Origin: Thalassotalea profundi
GTDB lineage: Bacteria; Pseudomonadota; Gammaproteobacteria; Enterobacterales; Alteromonadaceae
Direction: 5' to 3'
Assembly (NCBI RefSeq): GCF_014653195.1
Contig: NZ_BNAH01000009.1
Span: 1 to 64,000 of the forward strand
Length of the DNA: 64,000 nucleotides
Positions 17,993 through 29,240 of the stretch are shown piece after piece. The position numbers and the translations under genes were made by a program. The notes under the pieces were generated by a model. The model made no database searches and had not been told where the DNA came from. It saw only the letters and a list, made by a program, of their open reading frames with translations. Every line of letters starts with the position of its first letter. The stretch's first letter is position 1.

Positions 17993-19134
17993 GGTGTACT
18001 TCTCTTCAAGGTTTTAACGCTAGGTAATTTAGCTCGCAATTTCTTACCGCTTGAACGACCTTGAAAAATCAGTATTAATCCTAGTACAAGCGCCATAAAA
18101 TGAATGGGCCATAAACCAATTACAGATGGAATACTTCCTCGCTCAATTGCTGAACGTAATGCGGTTAATAATAGAAAGTAACCTAAAAATAAGAGGAGTG
18201 CTGGTAGCATTTTTGCAAACTTTCCTTGCCGAGGGTTAACCACACTCAAAGGTACGGCTACAAAGGTTAAAATTAGGCAAGCTAATGGAAAAGCGATACG
18301 CCAATGTATTTCAGACTGGTAATCCGCTTGTTCGCTACTTAATAATTGCTCAGTAGGTATTGCACTAAGTTTTCTTCTTTTTTGTGCGACTTTTTGATCT
18401 TGTATCTGAATATAGTATTTACCAAAAGCAACCTTTCTAAATTCATTATTTTCAGCATCACTTTGATAACGAATACCATCGCTTAGTACTAACCGTTGAG
18501 AGCCGCTGTCTTCTTCAATGATCTGCCCCTTGTGAGCGTATACGATACTAGAATTGATGATATTTTCTTTTTGATGAGTACTATTATTCTCATCAGGTAA
18601 TTGAGCTACGAATACTTTTTCTAAACTATTATCAGAACGATTTTTGTCATGAATAAATACGACCGATTTTTGGTTGCCCGTCTGTTGAAATCGACCAGCA
18701 ATAAGAGTACTTAAACCAGAATCTGCAGATAATTTTTCTTTTACTTGATATTCATATTCAGAAGCAAGTGGCGATAAATACAAGGTAAATAATCCCGTTA
18801 GAGACGCAGTGACTATCCCTAAAATTAACATCACCCGAACGGTATACCATTCGCTAACACCACAGGCATGTAGTACTGTCATTTCGTTATCAGCGTAAAT
18901 ACGTCCGTAGGCTAACAAAATTCCTAAGAAAAAACTCAATGGTAGCATCATTCCCGCTAAATCCGGAATTTTGAGACCAATGAAAATCATCACCATATGA
19001 CCGGGGATTCCGCCTTCAGATGCATCATCTAAAACACGCACAAATTTCTGACTAATAAAAATAGTCATCAAAACCATAAAAACCGCAAGTTGAGCTTTAG
19101 TTACTTCTTTTAATAAATAGCGGAAAATAATCAC
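17989..19134 (-). CDS. lptF: LPS export ABC transporter permease LptF
   Basis: The 381-residue partner of LptG has three N-terminal helices (IIFRYLLKEVTKAQLAVFMV start, DLAGMMLPLSFFLGILLAYGR), a periplasmic jellyroll (about 125-270) and three C-terminal helices (IAFPLACLILTFVAVPLS). The coupling-helix region HACGVSEWYTVRVML contacts LptB. The start codon is GTG at 19134. The gene is divergent from pepA, as in most gammaproteobacteria. A perfect palindrome with back-to-back -10 elements lies between them (19249-19264). Confidence 0.95.
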   Translation of the reverse strand: MIIFRYLLKEVTKAQLAVFMVLMTIFISQKFVRVLDDASEGGIPGHMVMIFIGLKIPDLAGMMLPLSFFLGILLAYGRIYADNEMTVLHACGVSEWYTVRVMLILGIVTASLTGLFTLYLSPLASEYEYQVKEKLSADSGLSTLIAGRFQQTGNQKSVVFIHDKNRSDNSLEKVFVAQLPDENNSTHQKENIINSSIVYAHKGQIIEEDSGSQRLVLSDGIRYQSDAENNEFRKVAFGKYYIQIQDQKVAQKRRKLSAIPTEQLLSSEQADYQSEIHWRIAFPLACLILTFVAVPLSVVNPRQGKFAKMLPALLLFLGYFLLLTALRSAIERGSIPSVIGLWPIHFMALVLGLILIFQGRSSGKKLRAKLPSVKTLKRSTP

Positions 19135-19248
19135 AAATAATACCTATAAAAACTTAGTTTTTTTCTGACATTTAGGCATTTTTTAAGTAAACTTGTCGTT
19201 TTCATAAGTAAAATAATTGATAAGCCTTTAGCTAAAATTGCTGTGTGC

Positions 19249-19264
19249 GGCTATAATTATAGCC
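19249..19264. promoter_or_regulatory. Palindromic divergent promoter core between lptF and pepA
   Basis: GGCTATAATTATAGCC is a perfect 16-bp palindrome. It holds TATAAT on the plus strand (19252-19257) and TATAAT on the minus strand (19261-19256), overlapping by 2 bp. It lies about 110 bases before each start. No convincing -35 is visible on either side, so the call rests on symmetry and position. Confidence 0.65.
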
Positions 19265-19374
19265 TTTAGCGAAAAAAAATACAGTGTAAACTCAAGTTAA
19301 ATTAAGTGATTTAAACATGTTATGACTGATATTTTTAATAAAAGTGCCCAATATACGCAAAATTAGGAGAAATC

Positions 19375-20883
19375 ATGGAGTTCAGTGCAAAAAGTGGCAG
19401 CCCAGAAAAACAGCGCAGCGCCTGTATTGTTGTAGGTGTATTTGAACCTCGTCGCCTTTCAGCTATAGCAGAGCAACTTGATGAAATTAGTGAAGGTTAT
19501 ATTAGTAACTTACTTCGACGCGGAGATCTTGAAGGTAAGTCGGGGCAAATGTTATTACTTCATCATGTGCCCAACATTTTAAGTGAACGTGTTTTATTAG
19601 TCGGTTGTGGTAAAGAACGTGAATTAGATGAACGTCAATATCGCCAAATAATCAGTAAAACAATTAATACGTTAAATGAAACTGGTTCGATGGAAGCCGT
19701 ATGCTTTTTATCTGAACTACATGTTAAAGGCCGCGATACCTATTGGAAAGTTCGCCAAGCGGTTGAAGCAACACAAGACTGCTTATATAGTTTTAATAGT
19801 TTAAAGACTCGAAAAGAAGAGCCTCGTCGTCCATTACGTAAAATTGTATTTAATGTCCCCACTCGACGTGAATTACCCATTGGCGAACGTGCTATTGCTC
19901 ATGGCTTAGCTGTATCTGAAGGTATTAACACCTGTAAAGATGTTGCTAATATGCCGCCAAACATTTGTAACCCCGCATATTTAGCTGAACAAGCAAAAAT
20001 ACTTGCTAGCGACTATGAAAAGATTACCACTACGATTGTAGATGAAAAAGAAATGGAATCTTTAGGCATGGGCGCTTATCTCGCTGTAGGTCGAGGTTCT
20101 GTTAATGAATCATTCATGAGTGTTATTAATTACCAAGGCAGTGATACTGATGCTAAACCGATTGTTTTAGTAGGTAAAGGTCTTACGTTCGATGCCGGTG
20201 GAATTTCAATTAAACCAGCCGAAGGCATGGACGAAATGAAATATGATATGGGTGGCGCTGCTAGCGTTTTAGGTGCAATGCATGCCTTAGCTGAGCTAAA
20301 TTTACCAATTAATGTTATTGGTATTATTGCTGGTTGTGAAAATATGCCAGGTAGCAATGCCTATCGCCCAGGTGACATTTTAACCACCATGTCAGGTCAA
20401 ACCGTTGAAGTACTCAATACCGATGCAGAAGGTCGATTAGTGTTATGTGATGCATTAACTTATGTAGAAAGATTTGAGCCTGAAGCAGTAGTTGATGTTG
20501 CCACCTTAACAGGAGCTTGCATTGTTGCACTAGGTAAGCATGCTTCAGGGTTACTCAGTACTCACAACCCTCTTGCACATGAGTTATTAAATGCATCAGA
20601 CCAAAGTGGTGATAGAGCATGGCGTTTACCATTATGGGAAGAATACCATGAACAATTAGAAAGCCCTTTTGCTGACTTTACGAACTTAGGTGGCCGAGGT
20701 GCAGGAACAATTACCGCCGCTTGTTTTTTGTCAAAGTTTACGAAAAAATATCATTGGGCACATCTAGACATCGCCGGCACCGCATGGCGTAGTGGTGGTA
20801 AAGATAAAGGCTCAACAGGCCGACCTGTAAGCATGTTGACACAATTTTTATTGAACCGCTCTGGTACTGAACAAAGCGAATAA
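19375..20883 (+). CDS. pepA: Leucyl aminopeptidase (M17)
   Basis: The 502-residue M17 aminopeptidase releases N-terminal residues from peptides using two metal ions. The C-terminal catalytic domain shows [26 protein letters not shown] and the family signature [10 protein letters not shown], which supply the metal-binding Lys, Asp and Glu residues. The N-terminal domain (about 1-160) is the regulatory and hexamerisation part; in E. coli, PepA also binds DNA at cer sites and carAB. AGGAG precedes the ATG. It heads a pepA-holC-valS cluster and is divergent from lptFG. Confidence 0.96.
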   Translation: MEFSAKSGSPEKQRSACIVVGVFEPRRLSAIAEQLDEISEGYISNLLRRGDLEGKSGQMLLLHHVPNILSERVLLVGCGKERELDERQYRQIISKTINTLNETGSMEAVCFLSELHVKGRDTYWKVRQAVEATQDCLYSFNSLKTRKEEPRRPLRKIVFNVPTRRELPIGERAIAHGLAVSEGINTCKDVANMPPNICNPAYLAEQAKILASDYEKITTTIVDEKEMESLGMGAYLAVGRGSVNESFMSVINYQGSDTDAKPIVLVGKGLTFDAGGISIKPAEGMDEMKYDMGGAASVLGAMHALAELNLPINVIGIIAGCENMPGSNAYRPGDILTTMSGQTVEVLNTDAEGRLVLCDALTYVERFEPEAVVDVATLTGACIVALGKHASGLLSTHNPLAHELLNASDQSGDRAWRLPLWEEYHEQLESPFADFTNLGGRGAGTITAACFLSKFTKKYHWAHLDIAGTAWRSGGKDKGSTGRPVSMLTQFLLNRSGTEQSE

Positions 20884-20908
20884 TCAAACACTAGAATAGT
20901 TGTTGCCA

Positions 20909-21397
20909 ATGAACACACATGTAATGTTTTACATTTTAGAGCAAGAAAATACTAGCGCCGACCCACTGGCGTTAGTAAAACTGCACGTGTGTATTCAAGC
21001 GGCACACTTTTATCGTCAAAATCAGCGTGTTTTTATTTATACACAAGACCAAGAACAAGCACACGCTATTGATGAGTTATTATGGTCATTTGAACCAGAC
21101 AGTTTTGTACCTCACAATTTAATAGGTGAAGGTCCTAAAAATGGTGCTGCGGTTGAAATTAGCTGGCAAGCGCCTGTTAATCGTCGCCCTGTACTTATTA
21201 ATTTAACGAGCACTGTACCGCACTTTGCTCATCAATTTTCACAAATCGTTGACTTTGTACCAAGTGATGAACAATTAAAACAATTGGCAAGAGAGCGTTT
21301 CAAAGGCTATCGCCAATTAGGTTTTAAGGTTGATAATCAAAAAATCGGCCAAACTATCAATGCTGAAAAAGTTATCGATGATGCAATCAACAATTAA
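20909..21397 (+). CDS. holC: DNA polymerase III chi subunit HolC
   Basis: This is HolC of about 162 residues, the chi accessory subunit of the clamp loader that links polymerase III to SSB. Family features are the N-terminal MFYILEQ strand, QAAHFYRQNQRVFIYTQDQEQAHAIDELLWSF region, FVPHNLIGEG and PVLINLTS. An earlier TTG at 20900 is in frame; the ATG at 20909 gives the usual N-terminus. It lies between pepA and valS (12 bases before valS), the standard gene order. Confidence 0.93.
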   Translation: MNTHVMFYILEQENTSADPLALVKLHVCIQAAHFYRQNQRVFIYTQDQEQAHAIDELLWSFEPDSFVPHNLIGEGPKNGAAVEISWQAPVNRRPVLINLTSTVPHFAHQFSQIVDFVPSDEQLKQLARERFKGYRQLGFKVDNQKIGQTINAEKVIDDAINN

Positions 21398-21409
21398 GTA
21401 GTTATTCTG

Positions 21410-24265
21410 ATGGAAAAAACATTTAACCCCGCCGATATCGAACAATCGCTTTACCAAAGTTGGGAAGAGCAAGGTTACTTTAGCCCTACTGGAGAAGGCG
21501 ATGGTTATTGCATTGCTATTCCACCACCTAACGTAACTGGTAGCTTACATATGGGACATGCGTTCCAGCAAACCATTATGGATACCTTAATTCGTTATCA
21601 ACGTATGCAAGGTAAATGTGCTTTATGGCAAGCAGGTACGGATCATGCTGGCATAGCGACTCAAATGGTGGTTGAACGTAAAATTGCGGCAGAAGAAGAT
21701 AAAACTCGCCATGATTACGGCCGTGATGCTTTTATCGACAAAATATGGCAATGGAAAGAGGAATCAGGCGGCACTATCGGAGAACAAATGCGTCGACTTG
21801 GTAATTCAATCGATTGGTCACGTGAACGCTTTACCATGGATGATGGTATGTCTGAAGCAGTACAAGAGGTGTTTGTACGCTTATTCGAAGATGATTTAAT
21901 TTATCGAGGTAAACGCCTAGTTAACTGGGATCCTAAATTTCATACTGCTATTTCAGATCTTGAAGTTGAAAATAAAGATAAGAAAGGTCATATGTGGCAT
22001 TTGCGTTATCCACTCGCTGATGGCGCTAAAACCGCTGAAGGCTTAGATTACTTAGTTGTTGCCACCACGCGCCCTGAAACTATGCTTGGTGATAGTGGTG
22101 TAGCAGTTAATCCTGAAGATCCTCGTTATAAAAACTTAATTGGAAAACAAGTTTTATTACCATTAGTTAATCGTTTAATTCCAATAGTTGGCGATGATCA
22201 TGCTGATATGGAAAAAGGCACAGGTTGTGTAAAAATAACGCCAGCACATGACTTTAATGATAACGAAGTTGGCAAACGACATAACTTACCGTTAATTAAT
22301 ATTCTTGATAAAAATGCCGCGATCCTGACCCAAGCTGAAGTTTACAATACTACTGGAGAACCTTCAGATGCATATAGCACCGATTTACCAAGTGAATTTG
22401 CCGGTTTAGATCGCTTTGAAGCTCGTAAAGCAATTGTTGCAGCCTTTGATACTTTAGGCTTGTTAGTTGAAGTTAAAGAGCATGATTTAGTCGCGCCATA
22501 CGGCGACCGCTCTGGTGTAATTATTGAACCATTATTAACTGACCAATGGTACGTTCGTGCTGCGCCTTTAGCAGGGCCTGCCGTAGCCGCCGTTGAAAAT
22601 GGCGATATTGAATTTGTTCCAAAACAATATGAAAACATGTACAACGCTTGGATGCGCGACATTCAAGACTGGTGTATTTCTCGTCAATTATGGTGGGGAC
22701 ATAGAATACCTGCATGGTATGACGATAATGGCACTGTTTATGTGGGTAGAACAGAGGCTGAAGTTCGTGCTAAACATTCTATTGGAAACGATATTAACCT
22801 TCGTCAAGACGATGATGTGCTAGATACTTGGTTCTCATCGGCATTATGGACATTCTCAACCTTGGGCTGGCCAAACAATGTTGAGGATTTAAAGAAGTTT
22901 CATTCAACAGATGTACTTGTAACAGGCTTTGATATTATTTTCTTCTGGGTAGCTCGCATGATCATGATGACGATGCATTTTATCAAAGATGAAAATGGTA
23001 AACCCCAAGTGCCCTTTAAAAAGGTGTATGTTACAGGACTTATTCGCGATGAAAATGGCGATAAAATGAGTAAATCTAAAGGTAATGTAGTTGATCCGTT
23101 AGACATGATCGATGGCATTTCTTTAGACGATTTATTAGAAAAACGTACTGGTAATATGATGCAACCCAAGCTTGCAGCAAAAATTGCCAAACTCACTAAA
23201 AAAGAATACCCAGAAGGTATTGAAGCACACGGTACTGACGCCTTACGCTTTACTTTAACTTCTGTCGCTTCCACCGGCCGCGATATTAGCTGGGATATGA
23301 AACGCTTAGACGGTTACCGTAATTTCTGCAATAAGTTATGGAATGCCAGCCGCTATGTATTGATGAATACTGAAGATCAAGATTGTGGTAAAACCAATTC
23401 TAATATGGAATTATCGCTAGCTGATCGTTGGATATTAGGACAATTTCAACAAACGGTTAAAACCGTACATGAAGCCTTTGATACATTCCGTTTTGACTTA
23501 GCCTCACAAGCATTGTACGAGTTCACTTGGAACCAATTCTGTGACTGGTATCTTGAATTAACTAAGCCTGTGCTATTTAAAGGTAACGAATCCCAACAAC
23601 GCGGAACTCGCCATACGTTAGTTACTGTCTTAGAGGGTTTGCTACGCTTAATGCATCCTATTATGCCATTTATTACCGAGACTATTTGGCAGCGTGTCGT
23701 ACCATTAACTAATTTTGCAAAAACTGCCGATAGTATAATGGTACAAAGTTTTCCACAATTTGACGCCAGCAAAGTAGATACACAAGCCATTGCAGATCTT
23801 GAATGGGTGAAACAGTTTATTATTGCAATTCGTAATATTAGAGGGGAAATGGACATTGCCCCAAGTAAACCTTTACCCGTATTATTGAAAAATGTTAACG
23901 AAAACGATCAACGTCGTTTAGATGAAAACAATCAATTTTTAAGTGCTTTAGCAAAACTTGAGTCAATTGAAGTACTCGCTCAAGGTAACGAAGGTCCAGC
24001 ATCGGCTACAGCTGTTGTAGGTGACTTATCAATATTAATTCCAATGGCTGGGTTAATTGACAAAAATGCTGAACTCGCTCGATTATCTAAAGCAATAGAG
24101 AAGCTTGAAAAAGACGTTCAACGCATTGAAGGTAAATTAAGTAATGAAAGTTTTGTAAGTAAAGCGCCTGAAGCAGTCATAAAGAAAGAGCAAGACAAGC
24201 TTAGCGATGCGCAATCAGCATTAACTAAACTTATTGAGCAAAAAGCGCAAATTGCAGCCCTATAA
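21410..24265 (+). CDS. valS: Valyl-tRNA synthetase
   Basis: The 951-residue class Ia synthetase charges tRNA-Val. Nucleotide-binding signatures are HMGH (within [14 protein letters not shown], about residues 41-54) and KMSKS (residues 552-556). The CP1 editing domain lies between them, with [10 protein letters not shown] and the [12 protein letters not shown] motif that clears mis-charged threonine. The C-terminus has the anticodon-binding helical domain and the ValRS-specific coiled coil (about 885-945, rich in Lys/Glu). The length is normal. A strong terminator follows. Confidence 0.98.
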   Translation: MEKTFNPADIEQSLYQSWEEQGYFSPTGEGDGYCIAIPPPNVTGSLHMGHAFQQTIMDTLIRYQRMQGKCALWQAGTDHAGIATQMVVERKIAAEEDKTRHDYGRDAFIDKIWQWKEESGGTIGEQMRRLGNSIDWSRERFTMDDGMSEAVQEVFVRLFEDDLIYRGKRLVNWDPKFHTAISDLEVENKDKKGHMWHLRYPLADGAKTAEGLDYLVVATTRPETMLGDSGVAVNPEDPRYKNLIGKQVLLPLVNRLIPIVGDDHADMEKGTGCVKITPAHDFNDNEVGKRHNLPLINILDKNAAILTQAEVYNTTGEPSDAYSTDLPSEFAGLDRFEARKAIVAAFDTLGLLVEVKEHDLVAPYGDRSGVIIEPLLTDQWYVRAAPLAGPAVAAVENGDIEFVPKQYENMYNAWMRDIQDWCISRQLWWGHRIPAWYDDNGTVYVGRTEAEVRAKHSIGNDINLRQDDDVLDTWFSSALWTFSTLGWPNNVEDLKKFHSTDVLVTGFDIIFFWVARMIMMTMHFIKDENGKPQVPFKKVYVTGLIRDENGDKMSKSKGNVVDPLDMIDGISLDDLLEKRTGNMMQPKLAAKIAKLTKKEYPEGIEAHGTDALRFTLTSVASTGRDISWDMKRLDGYRNFCNKLWNASRYVLMNTEDQDCGKTNSNMELSLADRWILGQFQQTVKTVHEAFDTFRFDLASQALYEFTWNQFCDWYLELTKPVLFKGNESQQRGTRHTLVTVLEGLLRLMHPIMPFITETIWQRVVPLTNFAKTADSIMVQSFPQFDASKVDTQAIADLEWVKQFIIAIRNIRGEMDIAPSKPLPVLLKNVNENDQRRLDENNQFLSALAKLESIEVLAQGNEGPASATAVVGDLSILIPMAGLIDKNAELARLSKAIEKLEKDVQRIEGKLSNESFVSKAPEAVIKKEQDKLSDAQSALTKLIEQKAQIAAL

Positions 24266-24295
24266 CTAAGACAATTTAGTTATTGAGTTAGCCAA

Positions 24296-24326
24296 TAAAA
24301 AAAACCAGCTTTATGCTGGTTTTTTA
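24296..24326 (+). terminator. Rho-independent terminator of valS
   Basis: AAAACCAGC, loop TTTAT and GCTGGTTTTTT lie 30-60 bases after the valS stop. Confidence 0.92.
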
Positions 24327-24399
24327 TATTTCATTAAAGCAACCGTAACATTAACAAACTAAAATTTTTCATGATTATTTACAAACTATGTGATAGTCT

Positions 24400-24613
24400 A
24401 TGTTCGCGTTGAGTTTGTGCGTTTCGGGAGAAGGATAGGTTAATTAAAATGTTAGTAAATGTTTACTAACCCTGTTAACCAACCTAGGCGCTTTAGTATT
24501 GTGTTATTGGATACCTTTCTCTGTCTGTACTACTAGGTAGAGAGCATTTACTCCGTGAGATTGGTCGTTTTGACCACAACAATTTAATATTATTAACTAC
24601 GGGAAATGTAGGC
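24400..24613 (+). promoter_or_regulatory. Long structured 5' leader of the cold-shock gene
   Basis: About 200 bases of non-coding sequence precede the csp start. They contain a perfect palindrome GTTAGTAAA-TG-TTTACTAAC (24451-24470) and a small hairpin TGGTC/GACCA (24562-24576) close to the start. cspA-type genes carry long leaders that refold with temperature. The transcription start and the refolding are inferred; no classical cold-box was identified. Confidence 0.55.
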
Positions 24614-24823
24614 ATGTCTGATACTGTAACTGGTAAAGTAAAATTTTTTAACGAATCTAAAGGCTTTGGTTTTATTGAGCAAGAAAACGGACCTGACGTT
24701 TTTGTTCATTTTAGTGCAATTAGTGGTGACGGTTTCCGTACACTAACTGATGGCCAAGCTGTTACTTTCACTGTTAAGCAAGGTCAAAAAGGCCCAGAAG
24801 CAGAAAACGTTGTAGCTTCTTAA
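24614..24823 (+). CDS. CspA-family cold-shock protein
   Basis: The 69-residue single cold-shock domain has both RNA-binding motifs, KGFGFIEQ (RNP1) and VFVHFSAI (RNP2). Such proteins bind single-stranded RNA and act as chaperones that melt secondary structure, often on cold shock. The leader of about 200 bases and the own terminator fit the cspA-type regulatory design. Many paralogues occur per genome, so the exact csp letter cannot be assigned. Confidence 0.95.
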   Translation: MSDTVTGKVKFFNESKGFGFIEQENGPDVFVHFSAISGDGFRTLTDGQAVTFTVKQGQKGPEAENVVAS

Positions 24824-24837
24824 TAAAAGAATTCTTT

Positions 24838-24872
24838 AAAAAAGCGAAACATTTATGTTTCGCTTTTTTTTT
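24838..24872 (+). terminator. Rho-independent terminator of the csp gene
   Basis: GCGAAACA, loop TTTA and TGTTTCGC are followed by nine or more T, directly after the stop. Confidence 0.93.
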
Positions 24873-25013
24873 CGTCTTTTTCTCTAACAATAATTTTATG
24901 TAATAAGTCATTATCATCACTTCATTTATATAATTCCCTACTTATTTTCATCACTTAAAATGTGCTAAGCTACTTAATCATCACAAGTTTAAAATAATTA
25001 AAAGAATATACTC

Positions 25014-26063
25014 TTGAAACTGTTAAACCTTTTAAAATATATTATTAACTCTGCAAGTTACGGCGTAATACTCGCTGTAGTGCTATTACTATTGATACCT
25101 GAATTACGAGAAGGTAATCGCTCTTGGTGGAATATTTTCGCCCCTTCAAAACAAAATGAACAGCCGCTTTCCTATGCTAGAGCAGTACAACAGGCAAGTT
25201 CTGCAGTAGTTAATATTTATTCAGAAAAAATTCAATCTACTTTTAATTATAATAAAGGCCAACGCACTACAGAGTTAGGCTCTGGCGTTATAATGAGTAC
25301 AAATGGTTACCTGCTAACTAATTATCATGTAGTACAAGATGCTGATTTAATTGGTGTAGTACTTCAAAACGGCGATCGTTACCCTGCTGAACTCATAGGT
25401 TATGATGTTTACACCGATTTAGCCGTATTAAAAGTCGCGGCAACTAATTTACCTACTATTCCACAAGATGAAAACTTGACAACGTATGTTGGTGATGTTG
25501 TTCTCGCTATAGGTAATCCATTTAACCTTGGGCAAACAGTAACCCAAGGCATTATAAGTGGAACAGGCCGTAGCGGTTTAAGTAGTACCAGCTATCAAGA
25601 GTTTATTCAAATGGATGCAGCTATAAACGAAGGTAATTCAGGTGGTGCTTTAGTTAATAGTAACGGGGTACTTGTGGGAATTAACTCTCGTAAATACATC
25701 AATCCGCAGATCAGTATCCAAGGAATATTTTTTGCTGTTCCCTATAAATTAGCACATAAAGTTATGCACAAAATAATTGAGAATGGTCGTGTGATTAGAG
25801 GCTGGCTAGGCGTTTCAACTAATTCTCGCTTTTCCAGTGATAAAGGCTTTTTAATCGGCGGCATTGAGCCCAATAGTCCTGCTCAAAAAGCAGGTTTACA
25901 AGCAAATGATTTAATTTACCAGATAGATGGGATTGAAATACACTCTATTAGTCAAGCTCTTGATATTGTTGCTGAAACAAAGCCTAACACCACACTTATT
26001 TTCAAAGTCTACAGAGGTAAGCTACCACTTGAAATACCGGTAGTCATTGAAGAAAAGCGTTAA
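25014..26063 (+). CDS. degS: Periplasmic site-1 protease DegS
   Basis: The 349-residue trypsin-like protease is anchored by one N-terminal membrane helix (SYGVILAVVLLLLIP). The catalytic triad is His105 (NYHVVQ), Asp135 (YTDLAVLK) and Ser209 (NEGNSGGAL). A single PDZ domain follows (about 245-345, GWLGVS, PAQKAGLQ). One PDZ plus a membrane anchor distinguishes DegS from DegP/DegQ. DegS senses unfolded outer-membrane porin tails and cuts the anti-sigma factor RseA, releasing sigma-E. The start is TTG at 25014. It faces murA, with a shared terminator between. Confidence 0.93.
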   Translation: MKLLNLLKYIINSASYGVILAVVLLLLIPELREGNRSWWNIFAPSKQNEQPLSYARAVQQASSAVVNIYSEKIQSTFNYNKGQRTTELGSGVIMSTNGYLLTNYHVVQDADLIGVVLQNGDRYPAELIGYDVYTDLAVLKVAATNLPTIPQDENLTTYVGDVVLAIGNPFNLGQTVTQGIISGTGRSGLSSTSYQEFIQMDAAINEGNSGGALVNSNGVLVGINSRKYINPQISIQGIFFAVPYKLAHKVMHKIIENGRVIRGWLGVSTNSRFSSDKGFLIGGIEPNSPAQKAGLQANDLIYQIDGIEIHSISQALDIVAETKPNTTLIFKVYRGKLPLEIPVVIEEKR

Positions 26064-26082
26064 CAATTGAAACTAAAACGAT

Positions 26083-26112
26083 AAAAAGCCAATAAGTATT
26101 TATTGGCTTTTA
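26083..26112. terminator. Bidirectional terminator between degS and murA
   Basis: The stem AAAAGCCAATA/TATTGGCTTTT has A-tract and T-tract ends on both sides, so it can stop transcription from either convergent gene. Confidence 0.85.
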
Positions 26113-26134
26113 AAAGAACACATAGAAAAGCTAA

Positions 26135-27412
<1,278 letters not shown>

Positions 27413-27424
27413 TTAGTGGGTAGA

Positions 27425-27682
27425 TTATAAAGGTAAGTTAAACATTTTTTCACGTTGCCAGTCTGACGTAGTGAATGTTTTAATTGTTACCGCGTGAATT
27501 ACTCCGTCATTTATAATTTGGGCAAGCGGAGAATAAATAGCTTGTTGCCTTTTAACTCGACTTAATTCACCTAAAAAATCTGCTACTGCAATAATGGTAC
27601 ATTGCGAACCATCGAATTTAACATGTAACTCATCTAACGCGACTGCGTCATTTATCAATTTTTCAATTGCTGAAACTTCCAC
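27425..27682 (-). CDS. ibaG: BolA-family protein IbaG
   Basis: The 85-residue BolA-like protein lies directly upstream of murA, where ibaG (yrbA) is found in E. coli. It has the BolA fold pattern with VADFLGELSRVKRQQAIYSPLAQIINDGVIHAVTIKTFT; the KRQQxIYxPL segment and an invariant His follow. IbaG works with monothiol glutaredoxin in iron-sulfur handling and acid stress. The start is GTG at 27682 with AGGAG 6 bases upstream. Confidence 0.92.
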   Translation of the reverse strand: MEVSAIEKLINDAVALDELHVKFDGSQCTIIAVADFLGELSRVKRQQAIYSPLAQIINDGVIHAVTIKTFTTSDWQREKMFNLPL

Positions 27683-27765
27683 TTCAGTCTCCTATACTTT
27701 AATTATGAGAATATATACCTAAACGACCTTGATGTAAGAGTTTCAGGGTGATTTTCAACATATAA

Positions 27766-28065
27766 TTAACTCGGTAAAAAAGCATCTACCGCCGTTAACT
27801 TAGCTAAGTTTTGTAATTCTTCAGATAAATGTGTAAAACCAATAGTACAGGTGTTGATAGAAGCCAACTCAACTAAAGTTAACAGCCACGCTAAACCTGC
27901 AGTATCAACTTTTTTAATGCCTGCTAAATTAATCACTACATTTTTCTTTTGAAAAAAAGCTTTCGCTTTTTTTTCTAATGCATGGCTTATAGTTTGTTGT
28001 GTAAGCTCACCCACCAGCGAAATGTCATTATCGTTCATCGTAATTTCTACAGTCATAATAGCCAT
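27766..28065 (-). CDS. mlaB: STAS-domain protein MlaB
   Basis: This 99-residue STAS domain is the small cytoplasmic subunit that stabilises the MlaF ATPase in the MlaFEDB complex. The conserved loop AGIKKVDTAGLAWLLTLVELA carries the D-T-A/S-G motif. It starts 5 bases after mlaC. A second ATG 9 bases downstream (28056) is an alternative start. The sequence is poorly conserved, and the assignment rests on fold pattern plus position. Confidence 0.9.
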   Translation of the reverse strand: MAIMTVEITMNDNDISLVGELTQQTISHALEKKAKAFFQKKNVVINLAGIKKVDTAGLAWLLTLVELASINTCTIGFTHLSEELQNLAKLTAVDAFLPS

Positions 28066-28070
28066 AAACC

Positions 28071-28721
28071 TTATTTAAAAACGATATCTTTTGCGCTTTT
28101 TTCTATAAGCATCTGTGTAACATGAGGTAAACCTTTTTGACGTATTAAACTGCTAAACTCTGCTTGTTTACTATCAAGCAAACTTACACCTTCAGCGACC
28201 ATGTCATAAGCTTTCCACTCTTTTGTTTTTTTATTTTTACGAACTCTAAATGAAATATCAATGGGTTCACGCCCTGGTTCAATAACAGCAGTATTCACAG
28301 CAACCACATTACTTTTTGAAAAATCTTTCGCTGGTGCAAATTCTACTTTTTGATTGTTATATAAAGTAAAAACTTGAGCATATGACGTTACTAGGTAGTC
28401 TCGAAATGCTTTAGTAAATTCAGCACGTTCGGCTTTTGTTGTGCTTTTAAAGTTTTGACCACCAATAACTTTAAACGCTGCATAACGGTAATTAATGTAT
28501 GGGAGTAACTCTTCTCTAACAATTGTTTTTAAAATGTTAGGATCTTTACGAATATCATTTTGTTCGTTAGAAAAACGTTTAAAAGTGATATCTGCTACCG
28601 TTTGAATTAATTTATACGGGTCTTTATTGTCAATTGTGATATTGCTAACAGCATTGACAGATAAAGAAACCGTTAAGGTTAAAGCCGTTACAATAACTAA
28701 AAATTTATTCATTAATTTCAT
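28071..28721 (-). CDS. mlaC: Periplasmic phospholipid-binding protein MlaC
   Basis: The 216-residue protein has a signal peptide (MKLMNKFLVIVTALTLTVSLSVNA) and the MlaC/Ttg2D domain (RAEFTKAFRDYLVTSYAQVF, WKAYDMVAEGVSL). It shuttles phospholipids between the inner-membrane MlaFEDB complex and the outer-membrane MlaA lipoprotein. mlaA itself is not in this window. It is part of the mlaFEDCB operon. Confidence 0.96.
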   Translation of the reverse strand: MKLMNKFLVIVTALTLTVSLSVNAVSNITIDNKDPYKLIQTVADITFKRFSNEQNDIRKDPNILKTIVREELLPYINYRYAAFKVIGGQNFKSTTKAERAEFTKAFRDYLVTSYAQVFTLYNNQKVEFAPAKDFSKSNVVAVNTAVIEPGREPIDISFRVRKNKKTKEWKAYDMVAEGVSLLDSKQAEFSSLIRQKGLPHVTQMLIEKSAKDIVFK

Positions 28722-28741
28722 TTACCTCTCCTTCAAACGGA

Positions 28742-29209
28742 TTAGTCACTACCTTGACTAAATAAGAACTGGCCGATTAGCTCTTCTAATACTAACGCGG
28801 GTTTAGTATCTTCAATATAATCACCGTTAACCAAAGTACCAACCGATTCATCCATAAAGCCAGGCAATAACCCAATGTATTGTTCCCCTAACAAACCCGC
28901 AGTAAGTATAGAAACTGAAGTCGCTTCCGAAAAATGGTTATATTGTGCGTAAATATCTAATGTAACAACAGGTGTATAATCGTCAGGATCTAATGAAATA
29001 TCACTTACGCGTCCAACAACTACGCCACCCACTTTAATAGGTGAGCGTACTTTTAAGCCGCCAATATTACCAAACTTTGCATACAACTGATACGTTTCAT
29101 TATTACCTGAAATACCGCTGTCCGCCACTTTCAACGCTAACATTAATAATGCTGCAATCCCTAACGCTGCAAATAAACCTACCATTAATTCAATTTTCTT
29201 CGACACCAT
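28742..29209 (-). CDS. mlaD: MCE-domain protein MlaD
   Basis: MlaD is an inner-membrane protein with one N-terminal helix (IELMVGLFAALGIAALLMLAL) and one MCE domain (about 40-120: NIGGLKVRSPIKVGGVVVGRV, SILTAGLLGEQYIGL) that forms the hexameric lipid-binding ring. A TTG at 29221 would add four residues. The ATG at 29209 gives the usual MlaD N-terminus and is preferred. It lies 31 bases after mlaE. Confidence 0.95.
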   Translation of the reverse strand: MVSKKIELMVGLFAALGIAALLMLALKVADSGISGNNETYQLYAKFGNIGGLKVRSPIKVGGVVVGRVSDISLDPDDYTPVVTLDIYAQYNHFSEATSVSILTAGLLGEQYIGLLPGFMDESVGTLVNGDYIEDTKPALVLEELIGQFLFSQGSD

Positions 29210-29240
29210 GTCTTCCACCAAACTTTTAATAAAATAATAA

